This document shows positions 33,729-44,372 of a stretch of 64,000 nucleotides of DNA, piece after piece. The notes beneath the pieces are model-generated. The model saw only the letters and a program-made list of their open reading frames with translations. It had not been told where the DNA came from and made no database searches. The translations under genes and the position numbers were made by a program. Origin of the DNA: Poindextera sp036272595 (GTDB lineage: Bacteria; Pseudomonadota; Alphaproteobacteria; Caulobacterales; Caulobacteraceae); the NCBI GenBank assembly GCA_036272595.1, contig DATAYM010000076.1, positions 62,001 to 126,000 on the forward strand, in the 5' to 3' direction. Every line of letters begins with the position of its first letter. The first letter of the stretch is position 1.

Positions 33729-35051
33729 ATGACCGACATCATGACCCCGGCGCTCGGTGAATCCGTCACCGAGGCGACCGTGGCCCGCTGGACCAAGAAG
33801 GCTGGCGATCCGGTCAAGAAGGACGAGGTGCTGGTCGAGCTGGAGACCGACAAGGTCTCGCTGGAGGTGGTGGCGCCCGAGGACGGCGTGCTGAGCGACA
33901 TCGCCGCCGAGGAAGGCGCGACCGTCGAGCCTGGCGCGGTGCTCGGCCGCGTCACCGGCGGCGGCGCCGGCGCGGCCGTGGCGCCTCCCGCCGCCAAGCC
34001 GGCCCCCGCCCCAGCCCCAGCCCCCAAGGCCGCGCCCGCCGTCGCGCAAACCCCCGCGGCGGTGGCGGAACCGCAGGCCGCCGCCGTCCCGACCTCCATC
34101 TCCGGCGTCAAGCCGGCCCCGGCGCAGCCGGCCCAGCCGGCGACCGTCGCCGCTGCGGCCTCGGCGCCGATCCTCGCCCCGTCCGCCGAGCGGATCGCGC
34201 AGGAGAACAGCCTCGATGCGGCCAAGATCGCCGGCACCGGCAAGGACGGGCGGATCACCAAGGGCGATGCGCTGGCCGCGCTGGAGGCCCGCGCCGCCGA
34301 GGCCAAGGCGCAGCCCGCCGTCCAGGTCGCCGCCGCGCCGCGCGAGGTCGGCGATCGCGAGGAGCGGGTGCGCATGACCCGCCTGCGCCAGACCATCGCG
34401 CGCCGGCTGAAGGAGGCGCAGAACGCCGCCGCCATGCTGACCACCTTCAACGAGGTGGACATGACCGCGGTCATGGCGCTGCGCAATCAGTACAAGGACG
34501 TTTTCGAGCAGCGCCACGGGATCAAGCTCGGGTTCATGAGCTTCTTCGTCAAGGCGGTGATCGCGGCGCTGAAGGCGGTGCCGGACGTCAACGCCGAGAT
34601 CGACGGCACGGACCTGATCTACAAGAACCACTACGACATCGGGGTCGCGGTCGGCACCGAGCGCGGCCTGGTGGTGCCGGTGGTGCGCGACGCCGACGCC
34701 CTGGACATGGCCGGGGTCGAAAAGGCCATCGCCGAGCTTGGCAAGAAGGCCCGCGACGGCGCGCTGGCGCTGGACGACCTGCAAGGCGGCACCTTCACCA
34801 TCTCCAACGGCGGGGTCTATGGTTCGCTGATGTCGACGCCGATCCTGAACGCGCCGCAGTCGGGCATCCTCGGCATGCACAAGATCCAGGAGCGGCCCAT
34901 GGCGGTCGGCGGCCAGGTGGTGGTGCGGCCGATGATGTACTTGGCCCTGTCCTACGACCACCGCGTCGTCGACGGCCAGGGCGCGGTGACCTTCCTGGTG
35001 CGGGTGAAGGAGCACATCGAGGAGCCGCAGCGGCTGTTGCTCGACCTTTAG
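33729..35051 (+). CDS. sucB: 2-oxoglutarate dehydrogenase E2 (dihydrolipoyl succinyltransferase)
   Basis: SucB carries the lipoyl arm and transfers succinyl to CoA. The 440-residue protein has one lipoyl domain with K42 in ETDKVSLEV, an Ala/Pro linker (about 85-150) and a peripheral-subunit-binding domain with AKIAGTGKDGRITKGD. The catalytic domain ends in LSYDHRVVDGQGAV, where the histidine and aspartate act. It follows sucA by 29 bp. Its usual partner lpd is displaced 0.8 kb downstream by a vapBC pair. Confidence 0.98.
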   Translation: MTDIMTPALGESVTEATVARWTKKAGDPVKKDEVLVELETDKVSLEVVAPEDGVLSDIAAEEGATVEPGAVLGRVTGGGAGAAVAPPAAKPAPAPAPAPKAAPAVAQTPAAVAEPQAAAVPTSISGVKPAPAQPAQPATVAAAASAPILAPSAERIAQENSLDAAKIAGTGKDGRITKGDALAALEARAAEAKAQPAVQVAAAPREVGDREERVRMTRLRQTIARRLKEAQNAAAMLTTFNEVDMTAVMALRNQYKDVFEQRHGIKLGFMSFFVKAVIAALKAVPDVNAEIDGTDLIYKNHYDIGVAVGTERGLVVPVVRDADALDMAGVEKAIAELGKKARDGALALDDLQGGTFTISNGGVYGSLMSTPILNAPQSGILGMHKIQERPMAVGGQVVVRPMMYLALSYDHRVVDGQGAVTFLVRVKEHIEEPQRLLLDL

Positions 35052-35079
35052 GCGCGGCGGGCTTGACGTCAGCTTGATT

Positions 35080-35112
35080 GTATCTATATCTACGGCCTAT
35101 AGATATAGATAC
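35080..35112. promoter_or_regulatory. Palindromic operator of the vapBC pair, overlapping its promoter
   Basis: GTATCTATATCTA (35080-35092) and TAGATATAGATAC (35100-35112) form a perfect 13-bp inverted repeat around a 7-bp CGGCCTA spacer. TTGACG at 35063-35068 is a good -35, and TATATC or TATCTA inside the left arm supplies the -10. The operator therefore covers the promoter, as expected for autorepression by a VapB-VapC complex. The arms are AT-rich, unlike everything nearby. Confidence 0.8.
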
Positions 35113-35123
35113 GGAGCTGCGCC

Positions 35124-35414
35124 ATGTCCGGCGTCGAGGAATTCGGCAAGCCTTTCGAGCATGCCCTGGTCACCGCCAAGCTGTTTCAACATGGCGGCAG
35201 CCAAGCCGTGCGCCTGCCCAAGGCCTTCCGTTTCGAAGGCGCGGAGGTGAGCGTGCGCCGCGAGGGCGAGGCGGTGATCCTCGAGCCGATCAAGAAGAAG
35301 CGGCCGCCGACCAAGGAGGAAATGGACGCCTTCTGGGCCAAGGTGGACAGCCTTGGGGGCGCTGACTTTCCCGACAGGGAGCAACCGCCGGCGCAAGAGC
35401 GCGACTTCTGGTGA
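35124..35414 (+). CDS. vapB: VapB-type antitoxin (AbrB/MazE fold)
   Basis: The 96-residue protein has a swapped-hairpin AbrB/MazE DNA-binding half: AKLFQHGGSQAVRLPKAFRF, then EVSVRREGEAVILEPI. A C-terminal tail (KKKRPPTKEEMDAFWAKV, with an acidic-aromatic RDFW end) fits the groove of a PIN toxin. It should neutralise VapC and repress the pair through the palindrome just upstream. The stop overlaps the vapC GTG by 4 bp, coupling synthesis of the two. Confidence 0.9.
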   Translation: MSGVEEFGKPFEHALVTAKLFQHGGSQAVRLPKAFRFEGAEVSVRREGEAVILEPIKKKRPPTKEEMDAFWAKVDSLGGADFPDREQPPAQERDFW

Positions 35415-35827
35415 TCCTGGCGCTCGATACGAACGTCATCATCGACCTCGTTCGCGGCAAGGCTCCGGCCGTCAGGGACCGTTTCAACGCGGCCCTGGCG
35501 GCCGAGCAGCCCATGGTCGCCTCGTTGATCGTGCTGCACGAACTGCACTTTGGCTGCGCATTGCACCGGGATCCGGCTGGGGAGTTGGCGCGGGTGCGGG
35601 TTCTGCTCTCGAGACTTGAGGTCGAACCGCTCGACGAGGCCGATATGAGTTCCGCGGCCAGGATCAGGGCCGCTTTGCGGGGCCGTGGTCTGACCATAGG
35701 TCCCTATGACGCGCTGATCGCCGGCCAGGCCCTCGCCCGCGGCTGGACCGTCGTCACCGCCAATACACGGGAATTCGCCAGGATCGGCGGGCTGAACGTC
35801 ATCGACTGGACCGCACCGGCGGACTAG
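35411..35827 (+). CDS. vapC: VapC-type PIN-domain toxin RNase
   Basis: VapC toxins are Mg2+-dependent endoribonucleases that usually cut tRNA or rRNA. The 138-residue protein shows the PIN acids D6 (ALDTNVIIDL), E44 (LHELHFGC) and D100 (IGPYDALIAGQAL), followed by VVTANTREFARI. All catalytic positions look intact, so the toxin should be active. The GTG start overlaps vapB. The pair sits between sucB and lpd in the same orientation. Confidence 0.92.
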   Translation: MILALDTNVIIDLVRGKAPAVRDRFNAALAAEQPMVASLIVLHELHFGCALHRDPAGELARVRVLLSRLEVEPLDEADMSSAARIRAALRGRGLTIGPYDALIAGQALARGWTVVTANTREFARIGGLNVIDWTAPAD

Positions 35828-35856
35828 AAAACTGAACCTCCAAAAGGAATAGCGCC

Positions 35857-37254
<1,398 letters not shown>

Positions 37255-38181
37255 TCAGCCGGCGTGCGGATGGGCGCTGGCGTAGGCCGACAAAAGGCCC
37301 GCCGCGTCGACGTCGGCATAGCGCTGGGTGGTGGAGAGCGAGGCGTGGCCGAGCAACTCCTGGATCACCCGCAGGTCGGCGCCGGCGCCCAGCAGGTGGG
37401 TGGCGAACGAATGGCGCAGGGCGTGCGGCGTGGCGCTGGCCGGCAGGCCGAGGCGGCCGCGCAGCTTCTGCATCAGCGCCTGGGCGTGGCGCGGGCTTAA
37501 GGGTCCGCCGCGGACGGCGCGGAACAAGGGCTCGCCCGGCGCGAGCTCGGTGGGCAGCTCAGTCAGATAGGCGTCGATCGCCTCGGCCACCGCCGGCAGC
37601 ACCGGCACCAGCCGGGTCTTGCCGCCCTTGCCGGTCACCCGCAGGCTCTCCGCGAACGGCACGTCGCCGCGGGTCAGGCTCAGCGCCTCGGAAATGCGCA
37701 GGCCGCAGCCCCAGAGCAGGGTCAGGAGGGCCGCGTCGCGCGCGCCGCGCCAATCGCCAGTGTCCGCATCGGCGTCGAAGCTCGCCTCCTCGATCAGGCC
37801 GCGCGCCTGGTCCTCGGAGACCGGCCGCGGCACGCCGGCCGGCAGCCGCGGCCCGCGCACCAGGGCGATGGCGGCGTTGGGCGTGTCCAGCCGCCGGTCG
37901 AGGAAGCGGTGAAAGGTGCGGATGGCCGACAGCGCCTGCGACACCGAGCGTGGCGACAGCGGATGATCGCCGGAGCGGCGATGGGCCAGATAGGCGCGGA
38001 TGTCGGCGGCGGCGACCTCGCCCATGGCGGCCAGCGTCAGGGTCTCGCCCCGGTGCCGCTCGAGGAAGTTCAGATAGGCCGCGACCCCGTCGCCATAGGC
38101 CCGCACCGTCCGCGGCGAGGCCCGCCGCTCATTGGCCAGATGCTCCAGCCAGGCGGCCAGCGCCTCGCGGGCTGTGGTCAA
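37255..38181 (-). CDS. xerC: Tyrosine recombinase XerC
   Basis: XerC with XerD resolves chromosome dimers at dif. The 308-residue protein has the SAM-like N-domain (TVRAYGDGVAAYLNFL) and all catalytic residues: R162 in GLRISEAL, K185 or K188 in TGKGGKTR, H253 and R256 in HALRHSFATHLL, H279 in LLGHASLSTTQRY and Y288. The start is a TTG that shares 4 bp with the DUF484 stop (TTGA). The xerC-DUF484 linkage is seen in many proteobacteria, so this is housekeeping and not a mobile integrase. Confidence 0.93.
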   Translation of the reverse strand: MTTAREALAAWLEHLANERRASPRTVRAYGDGVAAYLNFLERHRGETLTLAAMGEVAAADIRAYLAHRRSGDHPLSPRSVSQALSAIRTFHRFLDRRLDTPNAAIALVRGPRLPAGVPRPVSEDQARGLIEEASFDADADTGDWRGARDAALLTLLWGCGLRISEALSLTRGDVPFAESLRVTGKGGKTRLVPVLPAVAEAIDAYLTELPTELAPGEPLFRAVRGGPLSPRHAQALMQKLRGRLGLPASATPHALRHSFATHLLGAGADLRVIQELLGHASLSTTQRYADVDAAGLLSAYASAHPHAG

Positions 38182-38876
38182 AGCACCGGCCAGCGTTCGG
38201 CGGTGCGTTCGACGACGCGGGCCAGGAAGGCGACCAGCTCGGCGCCCATGTCCTCGGTGAAACCGTTGGGCTCCGCCGAGCCGAAGGCCAGCACGCCCTG
38301 GCGCGCCGGGGTCCAGATGGCCATGCGCGCCATGGCGACGCTGCCGACGGCCTCGCCCAGCTCGCCGAACAGGGCCTGGGCGGTGCGCGGCTCGCCCATG
38401 CGGGCCAGGCGCGAGTCGCCGAGCAGGCCGTCGGAGCCGTCGGCCGGCAGGCCGCGCCAGCCGGCGGGCACGCCGCCGGGCCGCTCGACCGCGATCACCC
38501 CGGCGACCAGGCCGAAACGCAGCCGGGCGGTCTCGTCGATGCGGCGGGCGAGGTCGGCGTGGTTGCGCGCTTCCAGGAGGTCGACCACCGCCGCGTGGGT
38601 CTGGGCCTGGGCGGCGAAATTGGCCCGGGCGGTGGCTTCCAGCTCGCGGCGGGCGGCGTTTTCGCGGGTCTTGGCGGCGGAAAGCCGGGCCAGCGCCGCC
38701 GGGCCGAACTCGACGATGTTGTCGGCCTTGATCCACAGGCCGATGTCGGCCAGCAGTTCGGCGTCCTCGCGGATGGCCTGCGGGTGTTCGCGCAGATAGG
38801 CCCGCACATCGGCCCAGCCCTTGGGCGGCGCCTTGGCGCGCGGTTTCGGCGACGTCGTCTTGGACGCTTCACTCAT
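38178..38876 (-). CDS. DUF484 family protein (GAF-like)
   Basis: The 232-residue protein begins with a helical N-part (WADVRAYLREHPQAIREDAELLADIGL), then a coiled segment (ARLSAAKTRENAARRELEATARANFAAQ) and a GAF-like C-domain ending in LAFGSAEPNGFTEDMGAELVAFLARVVE. The family is usually found upstream of xerC, as here, and its function is unknown. The stop codon is shared with the TTG start of xerC, so translation of the two is linked. Confidence 0.9.
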   Translation of the reverse strand: MSEASKTTSPKPRAKAPPKGWADVRAYLREHPQAIREDAELLADIGLWIKADNIVEFGPAALARLSAAKTRENAARRELEATARANFAAQAQTHAAVVDLLEARNHADLARRIDETARLRFGLVAGVIAVERPGGVPAGWRGLPADGSDGLLGDSRLARMGEPRTAQALFGELGEAVGSVAMARMAIWTPARQGVLAFGSAEPNGFTEDMGAELVAFLARVVERTAERWPVL

Positions 38877-38983
38877 GACTCAAGCCCCATCCGATGGCCC
38901 GGAACCCCGCCGGGCCATTTGCCGGGCAGTTGAACACGCACGCGGTTAAGGCCGGCTTGATGGGCGTGCTAGGAGGGACGCCC

Positions 38984-41143
38984 ATGCCGAGAATCGCCAG
39001 CGTCATTCTCCCGCTGCCCCTGCCCGAAGCGTTCGACTATGCCGAGCCGGAGGGCATGGCCCTGCAGGTCGGCGACCTGGTGATCGCCCCGCTCGGGCCG
39101 CAGCGGCTGATGGGGGTGGTCAGCGGCCTGAAGGACGGGGCGGGGCATAACCGGCCGCTGAAACCGATCCTGGAGCTGCGCCAGGCGCCGCGGCTGCCGG
39201 CCGGCACCCTGGCCTTCCTGGGCTGGGCGGCGCGCTACGCGGTGGACGCGCCGGGCCAGCCGCTGGCCATCAGCCTGCGCGGCGCGCGGGCGCCGAAGGC
39301 GCGGCCCGAGCGGCTGATCGCCGCCACCGGCGAGGTGGTGGCGCGCATGACGCCGGCGCGCGCGCGGGCGCTGGAGGCGGCGGCCGAGCCGCTGCCGGCG
39401 GGGTTGCTGGCCGCGGCGGCGGGGGTCTCCGCCGGCGTCATCCGGTCGCTGATCGAGGCCGGGGCGCTGGAGATCCGGCTGGTCGAGCCTAGCGCCGGGT
39501 TCGAGCCGCCGGACCTGAACCTGAAGGGCCGGCCGCTGAACGCCAGCCAGGCCGCCGCCGCCGCCGCTCTCGCCGAGCTGATCGGCCAGGGCGGCTTCCA
39601 GGCGGCGTTGCTGGACGGGGTCACCGGCTCGGGCAAGACCGAGGTCTATCTGGAGGCGGTGGCGGCGGCGCTGGACGCCGACCCGACCGCCCAGATCCTG
39701 GTGCTGCTGCCGGAGATCGCCCTGACCCAGGCGGTGATCGACCGCTTCGCCGAGCGTTTCGCCGCCGCGCCGGCCGAGTGGCATTCGGCGGTCGCGCCGC
39801 CGGCGCGGCGTCGGGTGTGGGAGGCGGTGGCCGAGGGCCGCTGCCGCATCGTCGTCGGAGCGCGCTCGGCCCTCTTCCTGCCCTTCGCCAATCTGAAGCT
39901 GATCGTGGTCGACGAGGAGCACGACGGCTCGTTCAAGCAGGAGGACGGCTTCGTCTACCAGGCCCGCGACCTGGCCGTGGCGCGCGCCAAGATCGAGCAG
40001 GCGCTGGTGGTGCTGGCCTCGGCGACCCCGTCGCTGGAATCCTTGTGGAACGCCGAGACCGGCCGCTATCGCTGGCTGAGGCTGGGCGCGCGGCACGGCA
40101 TGGCGCGGCTGCCGTCGGTCGAGCTGATCGACCTGCGCGAGACCCCGCCGGAACCGGGCGCCTGGCTGTCGCCGCCGCTGGCGAAGGCGATGGCCGAGAC
40201 CTGGGAGAGAGGCGAGCAGAGCCTGCTCTTCCTCAACCGCCGGGGCTATGCGCCGCTGGTGCTGTGTCGGGCCTGCGGCGAGAAGATGACGGCGCCGGAA
40301 ACGGATTCCTGGCTGGTCGAGCATCGCTACACCGGCCGGCTGGTCTGCCACCTGACCGGCTTTTCCATGCCCAAGCCGGACAAGTGCCCGCACTGCGGCG
40401 CGGCGGAGTCGCTGGTCTCGATCGGCCCGGGGGTCGAGCGGGTCGAGGAGGAGGTGCGCGCGCGGTTTCCCGAGGCCAGGGTCGCGGTCTTCTCGTCCGA
40501 CACGGTGTTCGACGCCGCCGGCGCGCGGGCCATGGTCCAGGCCATGACCGATGGCGAGATCGACGTCATGGTGGCGACGCAGGCCGCCGCCAAGGGGCAC
40601 GACTTCCCCAACCTCACCCTGGTCGGGGTGGTCGACGCCGACCTCGGCCTGCGCGGCGGCGACCTGCGCGCGGCCGAGCGCACCTTCCAGCTGTTGACCC
40701 AGGCCGGCGGCCGCGCCGGCCGGCGCGAGGCGCCGGGGCGGGCGCTGATCCAGACCTATGCGCCGGAGCAGGCGGTGATGCAGGCCCTGGCGGCCCAGGA
40801 CCGCGACGCCTTCGTCGCCGCCGAGATGGCCGCGCGCGAAGCCGCCGGCCTGCCGCCGTTCGGACGGCTGGCGGCGCTGATCGTGGTCGGGCGCGACGCC
40901 CCGGTGCTGGAGGCCTTCGTCCGCGCCATGGCCGCCGCCGCGCCGAACGCCGAGGGGGTCGAGGTCTATGGCCCGGCGGACGCGCCGCAGAGCCTGGTGC
41001 GGGGGCGCCGGCGCAAGCGGTTCCTGGTGCGCGCCGACCGCAATGTCGACCTGCAGGGCTTCCTGGCCGCCTGGCGCGCGCGGGTGAAGCCGCCGGCCTC
41101 GGTGCGGATCACCATCGACGTGGATCCGTACAGCTTCCTCTGA
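38984..41143 (+). CDS. priA: Primosomal protein N' (replication restart helicase PriA)
   Basis: PriA recognises stalled forks and reloads the replisome. The 719-residue protein has the 3'-DNA-binding domain (ASVILPLPLPEAFDY), Walker A LDGVTGSGKTEVY, the DEEH box, and helicase motifs FLNRRGYAPLVLC and QAGGRAGRR. The zinc-binding insert is degenerate: cysteines remain at 428, 431, 455, 468 and 471, while the other three family positions are A437, T440 and T458. The ATG at 38984 has AGGAGGG upstream, which decides the start over an earlier in-frame ATG at 38894. Confidence 0.96.
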   Translation: MPRIASVILPLPLPEAFDYAEPEGMALQVGDLVIAPLGPQRLMGVVSGLKDGAGHNRPLKPILELRQAPRLPAGTLAFLGWAARYAVDAPGQPLAISLRGARAPKARPERLIAATGEVVARMTPARARALEAAAEPLPAGLLAAAAGVSAGVIRSLIEAGALEIRLVEPSAGFEPPDLNLKGRPLNASQAAAAAALAELIGQGGFQAALLDGVTGSGKTEVYLEAVAAALDADPTAQILVLLPEIALTQAVIDRFAERFAAAPAEWHSAVAPPARRRVWEAVAEGRCRIVVGARSALFLPFANLKLIVVDEEHDGSFKQEDGFVYQARDLAVARAKIEQALVVLASATPSLESLWNAETGRYRWLRLGARHGMARLPSVELIDLRETPPEPGAWLSPPLAKAMAETWERGEQSLLFLNRRGYAPLVLCRACGEKMTAPETDSWLVEHRYTGRLVCHLTGFSMPKPDKCPHCGAAESLVSIGPGVERVEEEVRARFPEARVAVFSSDTVFDAAGARAMVQAMTDGEIDVMVATQAAAKGHDFPNLTLVGVVDADLGLRGGDLRAAERTFQLLTQAGGRAGRREAPGRALIQTYAPEQAVMQALAAQDRDAFVAAEMAAREAAGLPPFGRLAALIVVGRDAPVLEAFVRAMAAAAPNAEGVEVYGPADAPQSLVRGRRRKRFLVRADRNVDLQGFLAAWRARVKPPASVRITIDVDPYSFL

Positions 41144-41149
41144 TCGCGC

Positions 41150-42808
41150 CTATTCGGCCGCCGCCGCGGCCGCCGCCTCGGCTTCGGCCATCCGCTCGGC
41201 GCGCGGGCGCATGGGCAGGGCGGGGATGAAGATCATGATCACCATGGCCAGGCCCAGCACCGCCAGGCTGACCTCGAACACATGCACGATGGCGACCGCG
41301 AAGCTCTGGCGGGTCGCCTCCAGCATGGCCGGCGGGATCGGCGGCGACTTGGCGCGCACCTCCGGCGGCGCCGCCTGGGACAGGGCCATGGCCTGCAGCT
41401 TGCCCAGGTCCATGGTCTGGTGGACGCCGCGCAGGTCGGGCGGCGCGCGCAGCGCCAGCTCGCTGTTGATGTTGTGGGTGAGCAGGGCGCCGAACAGGGC
41501 CACCCCGATGGTCTGGCCGATCTGGCGGAAGAACTGGTTGCCGCTGGTGGCGACGCCCAGCTGGTGCGGCGGCACGGCGTTCTGCACCGCCAGGCTGAAC
41601 AGGCTCTGCGAGGGGCCGAGCCCGACGCCGACGATCAGCAGGCGCCAGCCGATGCCCGTCAGGCTGGTCTCCGGTCCGATGCCGGTGAGCAGGACCACGC
41701 CGGCGATCAGGATGCAGCCGCCGATCAGCATGAACGGCTTGTAGAGCCCGGTCTTCGAGACCAGCAAGCCGGTGACGGTGCTGGAGGCGATCAGGCCGAA
41801 CATCATCGGCAGGAGGGCAAGGCCGCTCTTGGTCGCCGCCACGCCCTGGCCCACCTGCATGAACAGCGGCAGGAAGGTCACCACCCCCATGAAGGCCATG
41901 TTGATGATGAAGCCGGCGGCGTTGCAGGTGGAGAAGACCCGGTTGGAGAACAGCTGCAGCGGCACCACCGGCTCCGGCACCCGGGTCTCGACCCAGATCA
42001 GCGCCGCGAGCGCCACGGCCGAGAGCACCAGCAGGCCGACGATCTGCGGCGAACCCCAGGGATAGGTCTCGCCGCCCCAGCTCATGGCCAGCAGCAGGGG
42101 CGCGAAGGCCAGGATGATCAGGGCCGCGCCCAGATAGTCGATCGCCCCGCCGCCCCGGTGCAGCAGCCTGGGCATCTTGACGATGATCATGAACATCGAC
42201 AGCAGCGACAGCGGCAGGTTCAGGTAGAAGATGAACCGCCAGCCCTCGATCAGGTGGCCGAACGGATGCACCGTCGCGTGGTCGGTGAAGAAGCCGCCGA
42301 CCACGGGCCCGATGACGCTGGCCAGGCCGAAGGTCGCGCCGAACAGGCCGGAGAACTTGCCCCGCTCGCGCGGCTCGAACAGGTCGGCGATGATGGCGAA
42401 GGAGGTGGTGAACAGCGCGCCGCCGCCGATGCCCTGGATGGCGCGGAAGACGATCAGCTGGCTCATGCCGCCGCCCAGCAGCGGCAGCGGCCCGAACTCG
42501 CCGGAAAGGCCCGACAGCCAGGAGCCGACCAGGAAGATGCCGATGCCGGAGAGCAGCACCGGCTTGCGGCCGTGCAGGTCGGAGAGCTTGCCCCAGATCG
42601 GCACCATCACCGTCGAGGTCAGCAGGTAGGCGGTGGTGACCCAGGCGTAGAGGTTCAGCCCCTTCAGCTGCGCCACGATGCGCGGCATGGCGGTGGCGAC
42701 GATGGTCTGGTCCAGCGCGCCGAGCAGGAAGACGATCATCAGCGCCGTCAGGGTCAGCCGGCGCTCTTCGGAGGTGAAGGTCTGGATCTGGTGGGGCTGC
42801 TGGGTCAC
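41150..42808 (-). CDS. MFS multidrug exporter, DHA2/EmrB-QacA family
   Basis: The 552-residue protein has 14 predicted membrane segments and the DHA2 family motifs: LLGALDQTIVATAMPRI in TM1, GKLSDLHGRKPVLL (motif A) and IGPVVGGFF (motif C). It is a proton-driven drug or metabolite exporter of the inner membrane. No adaptor of the EmrA type and no regulator gene is beside it. It converges on priA with a 6-bp gap. The substrate is unknown. Confidence 0.92.
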   Translation of the reverse strand: MTQQPHQIQTFTSEERRLTLTALMIVFLLGALDQTIVATAMPRIVAQLKGLNLYAWVTTAYLLTSTVMVPIWGKLSDLHGRKPVLLSGIGIFLVGSWLSGLSGEFGPLPLLGGGMSQLIVFRAIQGIGGGALFTTSFAIIADLFEPRERGKFSGLFGATFGLASVIGPVVGGFFTDHATVHPFGHLIEGWRFIFYLNLPLSLLSMFMIIVKMPRLLHRGGGAIDYLGAALIILAFAPLLLAMSWGGETYPWGSPQIVGLLVLSAVALAALIWVETRVPEPVVPLQLFSNRVFSTCNAAGFIINMAFMGVVTFLPLFMQVGQGVAATKSGLALLPMMFGLIASSTVTGLLVSKTGLYKPFMLIGGCILIAGVVLLTGIGPETSLTGIGWRLLIVGVGLGPSQSLFSLAVQNAVPPHQLGVATSGNQFFRQIGQTIGVALFGALLTHNINSELALRAPPDLRGVHQTMDLGKLQAMALSQAAPPEVRAKSPPIPPAMLEATRQSFAVAIVHVFEVSLAVLGLAMVIMIFIPALPMRPRAERMAEAEAAAAAAAE

Positions 42809-42991
42809 GTCGCGGTCCGGTTGGGCGGGGTCTGATAGCGCGGTTTATCGCCGGGCGCATCCGCCTCCGACGCCTCTTTGCGCCATTCAGCGGCTTGGCC
42901 TCGGCCGGGGAGGGACGGCGGGCGGCGTCGCCGGTTCGTCACGTGGACGGAATAGTTTGCCGCGATTGGTTTTGATCGGAGCGGGTTTTAA

Positions 42992-44131
42992 ATGACCGGT
43001 GCTGGAATGAAGAGTTGGCGGCGGGGCCTGGCCGCCCTGTCGATGGCGCTGGCCGCGCTGGCCGCCGGCGCGTCGCCCTTCTTCACCCCCGCGGCGGTCG
43101 CGGCCGCTTCGCCGGCCCTCCGGGCGGCGCAGATCCCCTTCACCAGCGCCGACGTGCAGAGCCTCGACGGCCGCGCCTTCACCATCAGCTGGGCGGCCGG
43201 CCCGGCCGCGGGGGCGGTGGACGTCTATGCCCGCCCCACGCCTGGAGCCGGCGGGCCGCAGGGCCTTGGCCGGCGCGTCGGGCGCGGCGGACCCAGCGGC
43301 CAGCTCGCCGTCGCGGATCTGCCGGCCGCCGGCCGCTGGTATTTCGAGCTCAAGCCGGCGCACGGCGCGCCGCTGGTCACCGCCGACCGCAGCCTGCACC
43401 TGAAGAGCGCGCCGAATTTCCGCGATATCGGCGGCTATCGCACCGCCGACGGCCGCTGGGTGCGGATGGGGCTGGCCTACCGCTCCGACGAGCTCGACCG
43501 GTTGACCGACGCGGACCTCGCCACGCTGGCCAGGCTGACGCCGATGCTGGTGGTGGATTTCCGCACCCTGAAGGAGCGCACCCGGGGGCCGGACCGGCTG
43601 CCGCCGGGCGCGGTGGGGCTGGTGGAGGACGTGCTGGCCGACGCGCCGCCCAGCTATGAGAAGATCACCGACGCGGCCGGAGCGGCCGACTTCCTGGCCG
43701 ACGCCAACCGTCAGTTCGTCGCCCTGCCCAGCGCGCGGGCCTCCTACAGCGGCCTCTTCTCGCGGCTGCCGACCGCGTCCGGCGCGGTGGTCTACCATTG
43801 CTCGGCCGGCAAGGACCGCACGGGCTGGGCGACGGCCGTGCTGCTCACCGCCCTCGGCGTGCCGCGGGCCACGGTGATGGCCGACTACCTGGCCAGCAAC
43901 GGCTACCTGACGGAGAAGAACCGGGCGATGTTCGCCGCCATGCCGCCGGCCGCCGCCGCGCGGATGGCCCCGATCATGACCGTGCGCGCGGCCTATCTGC
44001 AGGCCGCCTTCGACGAGGTCGACCGCCGCTACGGCTCCTTCGACAACTACCTGCACAAAGGGCTGGGCCTCGACGACCGGGCGCTGGCGCAGCTGAAGGC
44101 GCGGTTTCTCGCCGGCGCGCCCGTCGGCTGA
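42992..44131 (+). CDS. Exported tyrosine-protein phosphatase (Y_phosphatase3 family)
   Basis: The 379-residue protein has an N-terminal export signal (KSWRRGLAALSMALAALAAG) and a beta-sandwich-like region (about 45-135). The phosphatase domain has the family opening APNFRDIGGYRTADG and the active-site loop HCSAGKDRTG, with C270 and R276 of the CX5R motif. Such enzymes remove phosphate from tyrosine or lipids outside the cytoplasm. The ATG at 42992 has GGAG 12 bp upstream; another in-frame ATG lies at 43007. Confidence 0.9.
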   Translation: MTGAGMKSWRRGLAALSMALAALAAGASPFFTPAAVAAASPALRAAQIPFTSADVQSLDGRAFTISWAAGPAAGAVDVYARPTPGAGGPQGLGRRVGRGGPSGQLAVADLPAAGRWYFELKPAHGAPLVTADRSLHLKSAPNFRDIGGYRTADGRWVRMGLAYRSDELDRLTDADLATLARLTPMLVVDFRTLKERTRGPDRLPPGAVGLVEDVLADAPPSYEKITDAAGAADFLADANRQFVALPSARASYSGLFSRLPTASGAVVYHCSAGKDRTGWATAVLLTALGVPRATVMADYLASNGYLTEKNRAMFAAMPPAAAARMAPIMTVRAAYLQAAFDEVDRRYGSFDNYLHKGLGLDDRALAQLKARFLAGAPVG

Positions 44132-44372
44132 GCCCGCGTCTCGTCGAGCGGACGTTGCGCGAACCCGGCGCGATCCCAAACTGATCTCGGGCCCCGCCCC
44201 AGGCTCGGTTGCGACGCAAAATAGGGCGTGCTATCAGGCGCGCGGCTTCGGGCCGGGGGCTTTAGTAGGGCCTGCTGGCACGCGTGCTTTTCCAAGCGCA
44301 ATCAAGCCTTTCTAGGCCGCTCGCGGGTTCTCGCCGGCGGCTCGGCGGACTTAAAACTGGCGGACCAAAAGA

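Noticed and set aside
37255..38181. Possible phage or island integrase
   Set aside because: The recombinase has XerC-like features, is coupled to DUF484 and has no att-like repeats or cargo beside it.
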